Part shown: one piece after another, positions 1 through 9,764 of the stretch | How the letters are laid out: every line of letters begins with the position of its first letter | Position numbering within the stretch: position 1 is the first letter of the stretch | Assembly: GCA_013054445.1 (NCBI GenBank) | Contig: JAAMPI010000660.1 | Span: forward strand, 1 to 28,792 | DNA from: Cudoniella acicularis | Lineage: Eukaryota > Ascomycota > Leotiomycetes > Helotiales > Helotiaceae | Direction of reading: 5' to 3' | DNA: 28,792 nt | Position numbers and translations under genes: made by a program | The notes under the pieces: model-generated | Seen by the model: the letters and a program-made list of their open reading frames with translations, nothing else | Told to the model about the DNA's origin: nothing | Database searches by the model: none

Positions 1-1
1 A

Positions 2-193
2 TATGCTTTAGCACAGGCAGAGCTTCGAATTTAGCAATTAGAGGCTCGGGTAGAGCAGTTAGAGCCTAGGAAAAAACGGAAGGTTTAGACGAGTCCGAAT
101 TCTAAGTTTGCGGATATTCGGGCTATTAAAGAGGCTCAGATCAAGGCAGGGGACCGTGAAATTGATGAGGAGGACTCTCATTCGTCTATATAA
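2..193 (+). pseudogene. C-terminal end of Fot1/pogo-type transposase, RIP-damaged
   Basis: The frame starting at base 2 reads as the lysine- and glutamate-rich tail typical of fungal Fot/pogo DDE transposases: a Leu/Glu/Gln-rich stretch, a basic KKRK cluster, an SPNSKFADI-like motif, then an acidic end before TAA at 191-193. Two TAG codons sit where Gln is expected, as CAG-to-TAG RIP produces. The catalytic part lies outside the window to the left. The assignment rests on my memory of the family tail, since no catalytic motif is visible. The fragment is clearly dead and only its last 60 or so codons are present. Confidence 0.6.
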
Positions 194-359
194 TCTACTG
201 CTATAAGCGATTATATAGAAGTTCAAGATTCGTAGAGTTAATGGGGTTGGAAGTAGGTGGGCTAGAATTAAGCGAGGTGGCCGGAATGGGGGGGCACGGA
301 CTTAACCCAAACACACGCTTGTTGTAATTTTCTACAATTTCAATATGATCAATAACTTA
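194..359. other. 3' flank of the Fot/pogo relic, possible element end
   Basis: No gene is seen. A G-run followed by GCACGGACTTAACCC at about 287-309 resembles the terminal inverted repeat of fungal Fot/pogo elements (reverse complement GGGTTAAGTCCGTGC). The matching left end is outside the window, so neither repeat pairing nor a TA duplication can be tested. Confidence 0.3.
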
Positions 360-1097
360 CTATCCCTCTTCCTCCCTTCCCTTTTCACCATCCCTTTTCA
401 ACGCTTTCAAGGCCTCCTTCATCACCACTAACTCATCCTGGTCCCCCGACAACCTCGTAACTGGTACCCTCACCCCTCGTAGCCACTGCTCATGCCTCAC
501 CCTACTCCTACCTTCTTCTAAACCTGGATCCTCGTACGCCTCCGCCCATGCCAAGAATTTCACCGACTCCTCATGCATATCTCCACCCTCTTGGATCCTC
601 TCTCCATGGCGCATGAATTCTCTTTCCCTTAACCGCTTCATCCTCACATCCGTCGCTGTATCTACGAATATCACATGCTCGACATCTTCCATGATCTCGT
701 CACCCCAAGAACCCATCGACCCACTTAGCACCCATCCCCCATTTTCCTCTTGAGCGTGTCCAAGATTGGGTCTGAGTAAAGAGATGCGCTCATGAATTGG
801 CCGCTTAATAGTGAATGGTGGGTTGGTGGGAAGCCAGTAGTAAGTGTCAACGTCAAAGACAGGGAGGGAGAGCGCGGAAGCTAGGTTGGTGCCGAGGGTG
901 CTAACACCAGAGCCAGAGGCGCCAGTTATGTGAATACGTGATGCTCTCTTGTTTCCTACCAACTCTTGTTGTGTAGGCTTTGGATTTTGGCTTTGTAGCG
1001 GCGCAGCTTGAGCTGCTAGGGGTGATCTGGCATCGTACGTTCGAGGCTCTCCCGGCAGGGAAGCCTCTACAAGGGCTTTACTGGCGTGGTCGCTCAT
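360..1097 (-). CDS. P-loop NTPase (adenylate kinase-like/AAA superfamily), intact
   Basis: This is an intact, intronless 245-residue frame, ATG at 1095-1097 and TAG at 360-362, with ordinary codon use and no RIP stops. After a polar N-terminal extension of about 52 residues comes a beta strand and P-loop, GASGSGVST (59-67), in which the usual Walker A lysine is Val. A VFDVDTYYWLP segment (80-90), WVLSGSMGSWGD (122-133), HVIFVDTATDVRMKRLRERE (141-160) and GGDMHEESVKFLAWAEAY (171-188) follow. This order matches small nucleotide-kinase-like NTPases that I know mainly from bacteria, which carry GSGTTT in place of GSGKT. The substrate is unknown. It is the only gene here that escaped mutation, although it sits between two transposon relics. 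Loss of the P-loop lysine leaves catalytic activity uncertain. Confidence 0.88.
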   Translation of the reverse strand: MSDHASKALVEASLPGEPRTYDARSPLAAQAAPLQSQNPKPTQQELVGNKRASRIHITGASGSGVSTLGTNLASALSLPVFDVDTYYWLPTNPPFTIKRPIHERISLLRPNLGHAQEENGGWVLSGSMGSWGDEIMEDVEHVIFVDTATDVRMKRLREREFMRHGERIQEGGDMHEESVKFLAWAEAYEDPGLEEGRSRVRHEQWLRGVRVPVTRLSGDQDELVVMKEALKALKRDGEKGREEEG

Positions 1098-1114
1098 AAA
1101 GCATTACCTCCGTA

Positions 1115-1222
1115 CCTTATATGGAGATGGGGATAGGGAGTGGAACGACTGAGTGGCAACTCCGTGCAGAAGATACGCGGCTGCTTATGGAAACTTCTAG
1201 AAGAACGCCACACTTTCACGTG
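1115..1222 (-). promoter_or_regulatory. Possible promoter of the P-loop NTPase gene
   Basis: Read on the minus strand, a TATA-like CCATATAAGG lies at 1115-1124, roughly 20 bases upstream of the ATG, and a palindromic CACGTG E-box lies at 1217-1222, about 120 bases upstream. Both are short motifs that can occur by chance; no transcription start can be fixed from sequence. Confidence 0.22.
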
Positions 1223-1358
1223 ACATCTATAAGAGTGGCTGTGAATACAATGTTAGGTAAGGGCGATAAATCCTTCCTCGCTTATTAAAATGCTTGGCAT
1301 TTTGTACACCTCCCACCTTTGTCCGGATAAATCCGGCAGGTAGGTTTCTACAATGCCC

Positions 1359-1376
1359 GGCAACAGCTATTTAGCG
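1359..1376 (+). repeat. Left terminal inverted repeat of the Tc1 element
   Basis: Eighteen bases exactly complementary to 2984-3001. Similarity breaks down immediately inside the repeat. Confidence 0.85.
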
Positions 1377-1538
1377 ATGCTTTTTTCGACCCCGCACCCA
1401 GCTATTTTCATGAAGATATAATCTTATATTAGTCTACAATAACGCATATAATTAATATTCTAATTAGAGGGAAAGAATCAATTATCGCACGCACGTAAAA
1501 TATACTATTCAGAATCGCGAAATTTTACTTTTTTGCTC

Positions 1539-2919
1539 CTAATATTTTATATGCTACACGTCCGCCGCGATACAGGCCTCGATCCTGCTATATACATACT
1601 TTGATATAACTTATCGAACGTTTCCTTCGGTATTTTCGTCTAACAATCCTTAAGAGCCTCCTCTATAGCTAGCAGATCAGCTTCTGCTTTACTAGTTCTT
1701 TTGGAGAGCTCAGGGTATTGCTCTATAACTATCTTTTTTAGGGCCTACTAGATGTGCTCGATCGGGTTTAAGTCAAGGGAGAAAGCCGGCTAATCAGTCT
1801 ATAGAATTCTATGTTTAACGAACTAATCTCGGACCTTATAAGCAGTATAGATAGAGGCATTGTCCTATATAAATATATACCCCGGGTCTTCTATTTCCTC
1901 GTACCAGGGTGCCACCTGTGCGTCTAGGACCTTAATATATGAGTTAGCGGAATACCTATACTTCTTAGACTTAAAATCCCTATCTAGGACATATAGGTCG
2001 GACCGTCTATTATCCTAAAAGCATCCCTAGACTATAACACTCATATCCTTCTTCGATTTATATGTCTAGATCATCTTTAGGTCCTATTTTTAGGCTGCCG
2101 TCCGAAAACACTATTCCTGGACTTTACCCCGCCCTCGCTCGACAGAACACTCGTCACTCTATATATATATACCCTACTCCTCCTAGGTCAAATGCCTATT
2201 CTTTAAGCACCAAGAAAGTCGTTGTTCCGCGTGTTTCTATATAAGAAACGGGCGCTTCTTATAGCGCTAATTAGTGATGCTATGCCGCTTGAGAATCTTC
2301 TTTACGGTTGTGGTCTTATAATCTAGGCCATAGGCCTTAATGACCTAGGCATATGTGTCCTTACGAGCCTAGTCAGATAAGTCTAGGTTTTCAGGGTATA
2401 TTTAAGCGATTTTCAGGCTTTGCGACCCTGCATTTAGGCTTCCGAAAATCAAAGTCATCATGACCACTTGAAAGTTATAAAATAACCAGGAATAATTATA
2501 ATACGAAATAGAGTAACCATGAATTATAAAGGGTAATGATACTTTCTATTCACTAGCTTTTAAAAGTTTTCGATTTTTCGATTTGCTTTCACTAGTAAAA
2601 TGCCCTGAAAACTCAGACTTAGCTGACCAGGCTCGTTAGGGTGTAATCGTACGTAGCGAAGGAGGTGTCGTTCGTCTATATCTATATATGATTTTCCCTA
2701 GGCGGCAGGCTTAATTGAGTGGTTTTCGTGGCGTAGTGAGGTCTTCGCGATAGTGTATTTGACGGTGCCGATATCCAGATTTAGGTCCCTGGCAATCTGC
2801 GCTATATGCGCGCCTTCAGACTTCTTCCTAATAATAATGCCGCGTAGAGAAGGAGTCAGATGCCCCCGGGTAACGATATTTAAGCTAATTGACCTAAGGG
2901 GAGTGCGTTAAAGCGGCAT
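1539..2919 (-). pseudogene. Tc1/mariner transposase (DD34E), interrupted and RIP-damaged
   Basis: The frame starts with ATG at 2917-2919 and ends at TAG 1539-1541. The N-terminal part reads LTPSLRGIIIRKK, then IAQIARDLNLDIGTVKYT, a paired-like helix-turn-helix that binds the element ends. The first catalytic Asp lies in an SDECSVERGRG segment, the second in DNASIYTA (consensus DNAPIHTA), and the catalytic Glu in LDLNPIEH. Thirty-four residues separate the second Asp and the Glu, so this is DD34E. Stops replace Trp and Gln, and small shifts occur at TATATA runs. The MITE at 2364-2635 splits the gene between the binding and catalytic domains. It is inactive now; a related active copy may exist elsewhere. 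Confidence 0.9.
2364..2635. mobile_element. MITE inserted in the Tc1 transposase gene
   Basis: A 272-bp non-coding element with 33-bp terminal inverted repeats (2364-2396 and 2603-2635; four mismatches, ends CGAGCCT and TTTTCAGGG) and AT-rich interior. It is flanked by a direct TTA duplication at 2361-2363 and 2636-2638. Removing the element and one TTA restores the transposase reading frame across the junction (HPKDTYA), which fixes both borders. A 3-bp TTA duplication is typical of PIF/Harbinger (Tourist-like) MITEs; that assignment is inference from the target site only. It has no coding capacity. Confidence 0.88.
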
Positions 2920-2983
2920 TTTGTTGTGTAGGAAGGAGGGTGGTAGAGGAGACGCGTCGCGCTTTTACGCGTTTTACGATTTT

Positions 2984-3001
2984 CGCTAAATAGCTGTTGC
3001 C
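2984..3001 (-). repeat. Right terminal inverted repeat of the Tc1 element
   Basis: Exact complement of 1359-1376, followed directly by TA. Confidence 0.85.
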
Positions 3002-3544
3002 TAGTACTATATGTACTCTGTGTCTTCAAACCTTAGAGCTATATTTGAACTTAATAGAAGCTCTATGCCACGGCCCCGAATCCTGGGGACAGGTCAATAA
3101 TTATAATAGAACAGGGGGTAATTGCTATCGCAACTTTTGACACTCTTAATAAGACGATTAACAGTATAACCAAACTATAGTATTTTCCTAACTACAAGTC
3201 GAGCCCTTATAGAAAAATAGCTAAAGAACTGTTATAGAGCACTTAGGAGAAGTCAAACTAAACAGTGCCCTATTTCTTAGAATAATCGACAAAGAAGAGA
3301 AGAAGGGAAGGACGAAGCAGCCACGTATCTAACCTCTGCCTGAAACCTCGTTTAGGCCTAGCGCCGTCACGTGTAGTATAGGTCACGTGAACCAACTCCG
3401 TGACAAGAACAATAACGTCTATCCCTACGTGCCGAAAAACCTAGTATACCGAAAAAAATAATAGGTACTTTGATTTAAAACATCTTAAAATCTATATATA
3501 TTTTAAAATTCCTTATAATTTTTTTATAAGTTATATTCCGTAGC
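3002..3544. other. Intergenic stretch, no gene seen
   Basis: Mixed-composition DNA with two CACGTG-type palindromes near 3369 and 3383. AT content rises sharply from about 3440, where the heavily RIPed region begins. I found no readable frame or transposon end. Confidence 0.4.
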
Positions 3545-3800
3545 TACTCCTTGATACCCTAAACCCCTCCTACCTAGAAAATTATATTCTCGTCGTCGCC
3601 CTTATACCTGATTTATAAAGAGTCTTCTTTTATAGTATAATAAAGTTCTTCTACTATAGCTCTACTACTAAGTTTATACTATCCTAATACTTTATAAAGG
3701 TATATTATCCGAGCTCTAAGGCCTTATCCTTTTATAGGAAATCGTTATTAGCCTTATAGCTACTATAGCGGGTGTTATAGCTCTATAAAGGCACTAGGGC
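3545..3800 (-). pseudogene. Short RIPed coding-like fragment, function unknown
   Basis: Reading through TAG/TAA on the minus strand gives about 85 codons of protein-like sequence, including LYKVLGQYKLSS, AIVEELYYTIKED and GDDENIIFQVGG if stops are read as Gln. The stop codons are mostly of the Gln or Trp-derived type seen in the better-recognised relics nearby. No domain is recognised. It may be part of a larger gene lost on both sides, or chance. Confidence 0.25.
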
Positions 3801-3938
3801 CCTAACGTCACGTAGGGACGTATTTGTAAGAAGGTGCTATATTCTCGAAGAAACTAAGCTAAGGAGAGAAGAAGAGAGGTGGCCCTGAAGGGGCCTTATA
3901 TACAGGAGGTGAGTCTAGCACGGACTAGGACACGTGAC

Positions 3939-3992
3939 AAGGGGGACGCGTCAGGTAAGGGGGACGCGTCAGGTAAGGGGGACGCGTCAGGT
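3939..3992. repeat. Three tandem copies of an 18-bp GC-rich unit
   Basis: Three exact copies of AAGGGGGACGCGTCAGGT, preceded by CACGTGAC. They keep CpG and CpA and contrast with the surrounding TpA-rich DNA. Such short direct repeats occur in some fungal LTRs and promoters; no LTR partner is visible here. Confidence 0.85.
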
Positions 3993-4119
3993 AAAGAGGA
4001 ATAATTTTAGAAGGGTTAGGTTAACATTTCTTCGAGCCTTTCCTTTAAGTGATACTGCCTTTAACCTATAGCAATATAAGACGTATAGTTCTATAGGATC
4101 TTATAAATATCAATATTAT

Positions 4120-5260
4120 CATTTATCCGTTTAAGACATAAGAGGCCGGTCAAGGTCACTAACAACCTCCTCGATGACGTCTAGGACGTCTAGTTAAACC
4201 CCCTATTCACTTACGGCAACATTAAAGAATACTAGCTTTCCTTACTCTATCGCCGGAAAGTACTTTAATATAAGGAATGACCTATCGTTATTAGAACAAA
4301 CGCCTCCGTAGTACTTCTACTATACGATTTCCAGATCCTTATTATTATCTACGGTGCGTACGCGTGTCACGTTATAGAGGCCATAAGAGCCATCTACTAT
4401 CCGGAACGGACATAGCTCCTACGTAGCTACTATAATGTCTACTCTCTCCTTAAGCTTTTTAAAGAACTCTAAGTACGAAACATCTTTACCTGACATAATA
4501 AAGCTAATATAGGGCTTTTATTACTATTCCCTTAACTCGTTACCGTTCTTATTAACCTTATAGTCATATAGCTAGCTACCGATAATAAATAATCCGAAAT
4601 CGTATAATTTTAGTAAACCAGGTACGAGTAGAATCGTCTCCTCGTCTATCTGTCTACGGTGATATAGCGTTTCAGGAATCTGTCTTAAGAGGAACTTTCG
4701 GTTAAGGGTAATCAGGTCGGAGAAGTTCTTAGTAGCTCTCTAAACCCTTCTAGAATGTTCTCCTAAATAGCTATTAGCTTATATGATTTAAGAAGGGTAA
4801 TAAAGCATTACTTAGACTAATTTCCTCCTATAGATATAAAATTCGGACTATACGCCGAGTCTCTTTACTAAGAGTATACGTATAATTCTTCCTATCTTTA
4901 TTTAAAAACATCTTATCTATTATAATAGAGTAGTCTATTCCCGGATTTTCCCTAGCCAGGTAGGTTTTTACCTTATAGCTAATAACGTCGAGCTCCCTCC
5001 ACTTAGCTACTAAGCCCGTCAGGTCCCTATATCGGATCTAATTTCTTAGTCTGTTTAGCTCACCTTCCGGAAGGTTATCCTAATAGTAGAGTTTATCGCC
5101 TACTAATCGTATTACGATAATAAATAAAATAAGCTCTTTAGGACTTCTATAAGATTTCTTAAGATGTTTTCTAAAAACTACTACGCTTAGACCTAGCTTA
5201 TAGAGGAAACTAAATTCTTCTTTTAGATCTATTTTATATAGTCAGTTGTTCTGCCTTGTT
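4120..5260 (-). pseudogene. RIPed gene of unknown function, paralogue A
   Basis: One minus-strand frame can be followed for about 370 codons with stops at Gln/Trp-type positions. The N-terminal part (about 140 codons, from 5240 leftwards) reads LKEEFSFLYKLGL, then LRNxIRYRDLTGLVAKWREL, YLARENPGIDYS and DKMFLNKDRKNYTYT. It matches the first part of the gene at 6363-8290, so the two are paralogues. The C-terminal half is different: ETLYHRRQIDEETILLVPGL, MSGKDVSYLEFFKKLKERVD, then FRIVDGSYGLYNVTRVRTVD. I recognise no named domain in either half. Upstream sequence is also shared with the second copy (5246-5450 against 8280-8500), so a whole locus was duplicated. The exact start is unresolved. Confidence 0.55.
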
Positions 5261-5345
5261 CGAATGACCTTTATAGATGTCCTTATACCTAGAGGGGTCC
5301 TAAATCAGACCCTAAAGAAATGTGCTAAGATAATCATAACGGTTC

Positions 5346-5366
5346 GGGGCATTATTAGGCCACCTG
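5346..5366 (-). promoter_or_regulatory. GGGG/CC motif upstream of paralogue A
   Basis: GGGGCATTATTAGGCCACCT lies about 100 bases upstream of the readable start of the minus-strand gene. Close relatives occur at 8395-8413 and 10968-10990, each upstream of another minus-strand relic. At the first two loci the match could come from common ancestry; at the Nudix gene it is harder to explain that way. Confidence 0.35.
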
Positions 5367-5449
5367 CTATACGGATTAGCCACGAGGCCAGCGGAAACGC
5401 AATAATAGAACCGTCACCTTTAAGCAATTAGAGCCTAACGCCATATAAC

Positions 5450-6362
5450 AAAGTATAGCACTCGGGGGTGGGATGTATAGTGTGGCTCCTAAGTAGAGGA
5501 GACGATAAAAGCATCAAATATATCTAAGGGTTCTGTTATTCTAATCGAGAGCTCTAAAGTTAGCCTAATTTCGGAGACGCAGTCTGTTTAATTATACAGG
5601 TGAGGCGTCTGTATTTATTTTTCTCTAATAGCTACTCTGCTGATATAAACCGGGTGACGTCAAAAGAACGTAAAACAATTCGACTAAATCCTCCTTAGAC
5701 TATCATATATAGAGATTTTATAATATATTTTATTTAAGTATTTATTCTCTTTAGGCGACGATATTATATAGGATGTCAAGCACAAGGGCCCTATACCTTC
5801 CCCTTACGAATTGTGCCCTCTAAATTTCTACGAAGGTTTTGTTTTACGTTATAATATTAAATCGACGATCGATCTTAGCCATATGTCTATATAAAATATG
5901 GCTTCTATAGGCCTTTTTTTTAAAACTTATATTATACGTCGCTATTTTTTATCACTTTTCACATTAGTTGATATAGCTATTCTAAGAAATAAAGGTGTAT
6001 AGGTGGCTTCTATACGGGATTTGGATTAAAGGAAAGCTTTAGTTATATCGCTAATCAATATATAGGGATAGGGGGAATCTATATCTAAGAAACTTACCCG
6101 TAACCGAATCTTCGGTAACGAGCGAGGACTCTCTCTATCAAATAGTATAAAATATACCTTATAAATAAAAGCGTAGAAGAGTTATAACTTAGGTTATTTC
6201 TATTTTCGACTCGAATAAAAAAAAACTTAAATTAAAATATAAGAAACTAAACGTTATCTATAACTAACCAAGTTCCTCCCTCGTCGAGCTTATAATTATA
6301 ATTTACTATTATAACTATAGCTACTCCTTAAGCTACGACCTAGGACCGTTTTGTATACTGTC
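5450..6362. other. AT-rich intergenic stretch, no gene seen
   Basis: Strongly TpA-rich sequence with no frame that stays open when Gln/Trp-type stops are ignored. It separates paralogue A's upstream region from the 3' end of the nucleoside hydrolase-like relic. Confidence 0.4.
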
Positions 6363-8290
6363 GTATAGCCTACCCTTTAAAATTGTCGAGATCACGAACG
6401 CTATTCGTTCTAGATAAATGTTAGGGTTAGCAGGAACGTCTTAGAGCTTCGGTGTTCTAATGATCTTATAAATCGAAGTCTAGTTCGCTATACTCTCGGT
6501 ATTAAGGACGCCTAGTATAGCGACAAGGTTGTCACCGCCAGTTATAAGACTAGCAAGCGTATTATATATAAGACCCTTAGTCAAGTACGGGATGATTTCG
6601 TACTTATTAGGATCAAAGTTCTCGTTAGAATCAAGGTCTTTACTAGGATCAGGAAGTAGCGTTCCGTCTTCGGGGAGCGGTATACCTTTCTCGGAGAGCT
6701 ATATTCCCGGTAGATACTTTTCGTAGAAACTACTAAGGTTATATAAAAACTTCTCCTGGGTTATACTATTAATAAGATAAGGCCTATATGCTGTCTAGTA
6801 GAATTAGGCTCCTTGTCTTTAATAGCGGCTTTAGAGATCTTTACTAATATCATGCTTCGTATCTCCTAGGTCGTTAAAGATACTTACTAGGATATTTGTT
6901 ACGTATACGGCAACTTTAGTATATATATTAGAAGGTTTATTCTCTAATCGTAGGTGAAACTTTTCCGTAGCGGGCCAGTCGAACGTATTGTTGGCCGCGT
7001 CATCTCGTGGAATAGGAATGTCCTCGGCGAAGATAGAATATCCGCCTTATATATAGACCCTCGCGACTGCCTTCTAGAAGGTCTCGAGGTGGGCTTCCGT
7101 ATAGTCGGCAATATCGGTCAAAGAGGATATAAGGACGAGGATGACTTGCCGATCTTCTTCGATAGCTCGGTTAAATACTAGATTAAGAAGCTCGAACCTA
7201 TCCTTAAAAAAGTTGTCTTTATTAGGCTAGAAGGTTTCTATATCAGGTATTAAGGGAGAGTCGAATTCGTATTTATATTCTTTATGTTTCTTTATACTTG
7301 CCTTAGTGCTAATGCTAATTAGAACGTCTTGAAGGCCGAGGGAGTCTAAGGCTACTCGTCTATAGATAGCGCGTTTACGGGATAGCTCTAGATTTACGAT
7401 AAATGCTTCGAGGTATACGAATCTAAGACGATAAAGCTCCTTTAGTATAACTATTGCTACCAAGTCGTCATAGTCTTTTGCCAGATCCGTTATAACTATA
7501 ACACCTGGTGCCTTTCCGTTATTAGCTTTACTAGCTACGGGCAAACCAAGAAATATCTTATAAACTTCTTGTTCTAAGGTAGTAAGGCCACTAGGGATAG
7601 AAAAGCCCTTGGCTTTACTATTAAGCTTTCCGGAATACTCACCTGAACACTAGTTAGCTTCTCTCGCTTATAAAAAGATAATAGGATATTACTTAGTCTG
7701 ATTTGACCTTCTAGATAGGTGACCTTAACACGCTTGGCCTCTCCGTTACGAGTATATAGCTCTCCGGAATACTTACCTAAATACTTGTTAGCTTCTCTAG
7801 CTTATAGAAAGATGATAGGTTATTACTTAGTCTAATTTGATCTTCTAGATAGGTGATCTTGACCCACTTGGCCTCCCCGGTACGGGCGTAAGTGTGAGTC
7901 TTTCCTCTCTTATTGACAAACATTTTATCTATCACCTTAGAGTAGTCTATCTCTTGATTCTCTCTAGCGAGGTACGCTTTCTATTTGTTATGACTAACGT
8001 GAACTTCCCTCTATTTAGCAGTTAACCTAGTTAGATCTCCGTACCTGATCTAATTCTTAAGTCTACTTAGATCTTCTTCTAGAATAGTGTCCCGATAATA
8101 AAGTTTATCTCTATCTGATCTAGTAACGACAATAAAGAAGTTACGATCCCTAGGTCCCCTATGACATTTCTTAAGGTCTTTGCTAAAAAAGTGTTATATT
8201 TAAGCTAAGGTTATATAGGAAAGTAAATTCTTCTTTTAGGCCTATTTTTAGTAGTATATATAGTTATTTCGAAGAAAAACGCTTTGTTCT
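6363..8290 (-). pseudogene. Nucleoside hydrolase-like domain joined to paralogue B N-terminal region
   Basis: The C-terminal part (about 7610 to 6363) is an inosine-uridine nucleoside hydrolase-like domain, an N-ribohydrolase fold. GVIVITDLAKDYDDLVAIVI carries the Asp cluster that binds calcium and ribose in this family; ALDSLGLQDV, VLISSLTDIADYTEAHLETF, GGYSIFAEDIPIP and FNDLGDTKHDI follow. The N-terminal part (8290 to about 7880) matches the first 140 codons of the gene at 4120-5260, with IRYGDLTRLTAK and IDYSKVIDKMFVNKRGKTHT. A 134-bp tandem duplication (7629-7896) lies between them. No promoter-like gap is evident at the junction, so one fused gene is likely, but a splice structure could not be proved. 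RIP stops occur throughout except one open stretch, 7227-7544. Confidence 0.68.
7629..7896 (-). repeat. 134-bp imperfect tandem duplication
   Basis: Units 7629-7762 and 7763-7896 align along their length (for example CTAGATAGGTGA recurs at 7711 and 7845). On the minus strand each encodes a version of GEAKxVKxTYLExQIRLSN followed by SFYKxEKLTS, and each ends in a possible splice donor (CAG/GTGAGT or TAG/GTAAGT). The 134-bp period is not a multiple of three, so the second unit is in phase only with splicing or a shift. Differences between units are mostly RIP-type transitions, so duplication probably preceded RIP. Confidence 0.75.
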
Positions 8291-8394
8291 GTTAGAGCAA
8301 TCTTCTATATAATAAGCTAAGAAGGATATATATACTTATAAAGGGACGCTAGAATAAGGTATTAGAAACATATCAGGATAATAATAGTAAAGGG

Positions 8395-8413
8395 GGGGAT
8401 TATTAGGCCCCCT
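8395..8413 (-). promoter_or_regulatory. GGGG/CCCCC motif upstream of the nucleoside hydrolase gene
   Basis: GGGGATTATTAGGCCCCCT, about 105 bases upstream of the first readable codons. Similar to 5346-5366 and 10968-10990. The GGGG and CCCC arms can pair, so it may be a palindromic binding site. Confidence 0.35.
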
Positions 8414-8829
8414 GCTTTAGGCATCTAGCGTTAGCGGAGCCAGATTCGGCTCTATTATAAACGTCTTTAGAATTCGCGAACCCTAGTATAAACAAAGCAC
8501 CACGGGTTTGGCGCGTCTTATATAACTTCGAATCCTTAGATTATAAAGTCTAATTATAGACTAAGTGTCTTATCTAAGCTGACTTCCTTAGGCCTATATA
8601 ACAATTATATTAGTGTTAGTACAGGTATATTTATAGTCACCTTTAGACTCTATTATACGGTCTTATATATATTAGCCGTAGCCTTGTTCCGAGGCGAATT
8701 AGGATGACAAAGTGGCGATTATGGCCTAATATTACGTCTTAATGCCCTTATAGCTAGTAAGTGAAAAAGTCGGGTTATGTTATACTAATACTAATAAGAA
8801 TACGGACATAGAGCCAGTCTTTGCCACGT
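8414..8829. other. Intergenic stretch, no gene seen
   Basis: The first 90 or so bases continue the similarity to the upstream region of paralogue A. The rest is TpA-rich with no readable frame. Confidence 0.4.
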
Positions 8830-9480
8830 CTGGTAAGGCTTAGACAAGACAGACTTAAACTAGAAGAGCTTTTAAACTTTTATTCCTGACTTACACGCGT
8901 TTAAGAAGCTATATTACCGAGGCTATACCTATATTGTTAAATTAAGGCACCGAGAGTCTAATCACTCTATAAAGCCTTTTCTGTTCACTATATTAAATAG
9001 GCTTTCCGTTCTTAGAGACAGAGGAATCCCACGTGGCTATACCCTTATAGTAACTCGGTAATACTAAGGGTACGCTGTTAGCAAATATCCTGGTAGTGCT
9101 TACAAGCCATAACGTAAGGTAGAAGACGTATTGCTAGCGACATGTCTAGATGACAAGCGATTATAGTAGCCAGAATAGGTCCCTTTAATTGTACTATTTT
9201 AGTGTTCTAGAGCTAAAAGTTACTCCGAGGAACAGGTAGAGACAATCTAGGCCCCTTAGCTTAGTCTTCCTTGTTTCCTTAAACCTTACTCGGCCTTAAA
9301 CCGTCTTTTCTGTCTTTAGCTAATAAGTATTATAAGAAGTAGGTCTTAAAATATTATAGGGAATGACTTAGGCAAGGATAGGATCGTTCTCTACTACCAC
9401 TCTCTATTGTTTAGAGATCTAGGTTCTAACGTAGGAGAGTAATATAAAACAGGTATTACTACGTCATCCGTAAGAACTCG
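8830..9480 (+). pseudogene. RIPed gene of unknown function
   Basis: The plus-strand frame reads through TAG/TAA stops for about 215 codons. Recognisable stretches are FIPDLHAFKKLYYRGYTYIV, HRESNHSIKPFLFTILNRLS, KVEDVLLATCLDDKRL, then CSRAKSYSEEQVETI, and NDLGKDRIVLYYHSLLFRDL. The composition is that of a soluble protein. I recognise no family. The start is not resolved and the frame is lost near 9480. It is transcribed away from the nucleoside hydrolase relic and towards the Nudix relic. About 280 bases of AT-rich, gene-free DNA follow. Confidence 0.4.
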
Positions 9481-9764
9481 CCCTCTTCTTATTTTTAGTT
9501 TAACTTTAGTAGTATCTATACGGTGTTTATAGTTATACCCTATATATAGGAGTAGCTTGTTTGCTAGACAGCGCCGGTAGTAATATCACTATTAAACTTT
9601 ATAAAGCCTAGCTATATTCTATAAGCGCGTTTATAACACATTTTAGTTTCTATTAAACTAAGGGCAACTAAGACATCTCGTTTTTCTTTCTTAGGAAAAT
9701 CTTTAAAGTAGTTAATAGTAATCGAGATCAGGATATACTTGCTTTAGGTTAAACCTGATTATAT

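Larger units (their letters stand above)
1359..3001 (-). mobile_element. Tc1/mariner DNA transposon with nested MITE
   Basis: The element is bounded by a perfect 18-bp inverted repeat (GGCAACAGCTATTTAGCG at 1359-1376; its complement at 2984-3001) and contains one transposase frame on the minus strand. Without the nested 272-bp MITE and its duplicated TTA, the element is about 1.37 kb, normal for fungal Tc1 elements. The right end is followed by TA, but the left end is preceded by CC, so the expected TA target duplication is not clean; the true ends may extend slightly further. Damage is lighter than in the region to the right, which still suggests RIP, mainly TGG-to-TAG changes. Confidence 0.85.

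Noticed and set aside
2062..2244. 60-codon open frame on the plus strand
   Set aside because: It lies antisense within the Tc1 transposase relic and is a shadow of it.
3229..4025. Possible solo LTR (TGTTATAG ... GTTAACA)
   Set aside because: The ends are weakly alike and the flanks carry no target duplication; no second LTR or retrotransposon domain was found.
5246..7181. Three plus-strand open frames (5246-5431, 6529-6726, 6954-7181)
   Set aside because: They lie antisense to, or just upstream of, the minus-strand paralogues, and have no domain or supporting context.
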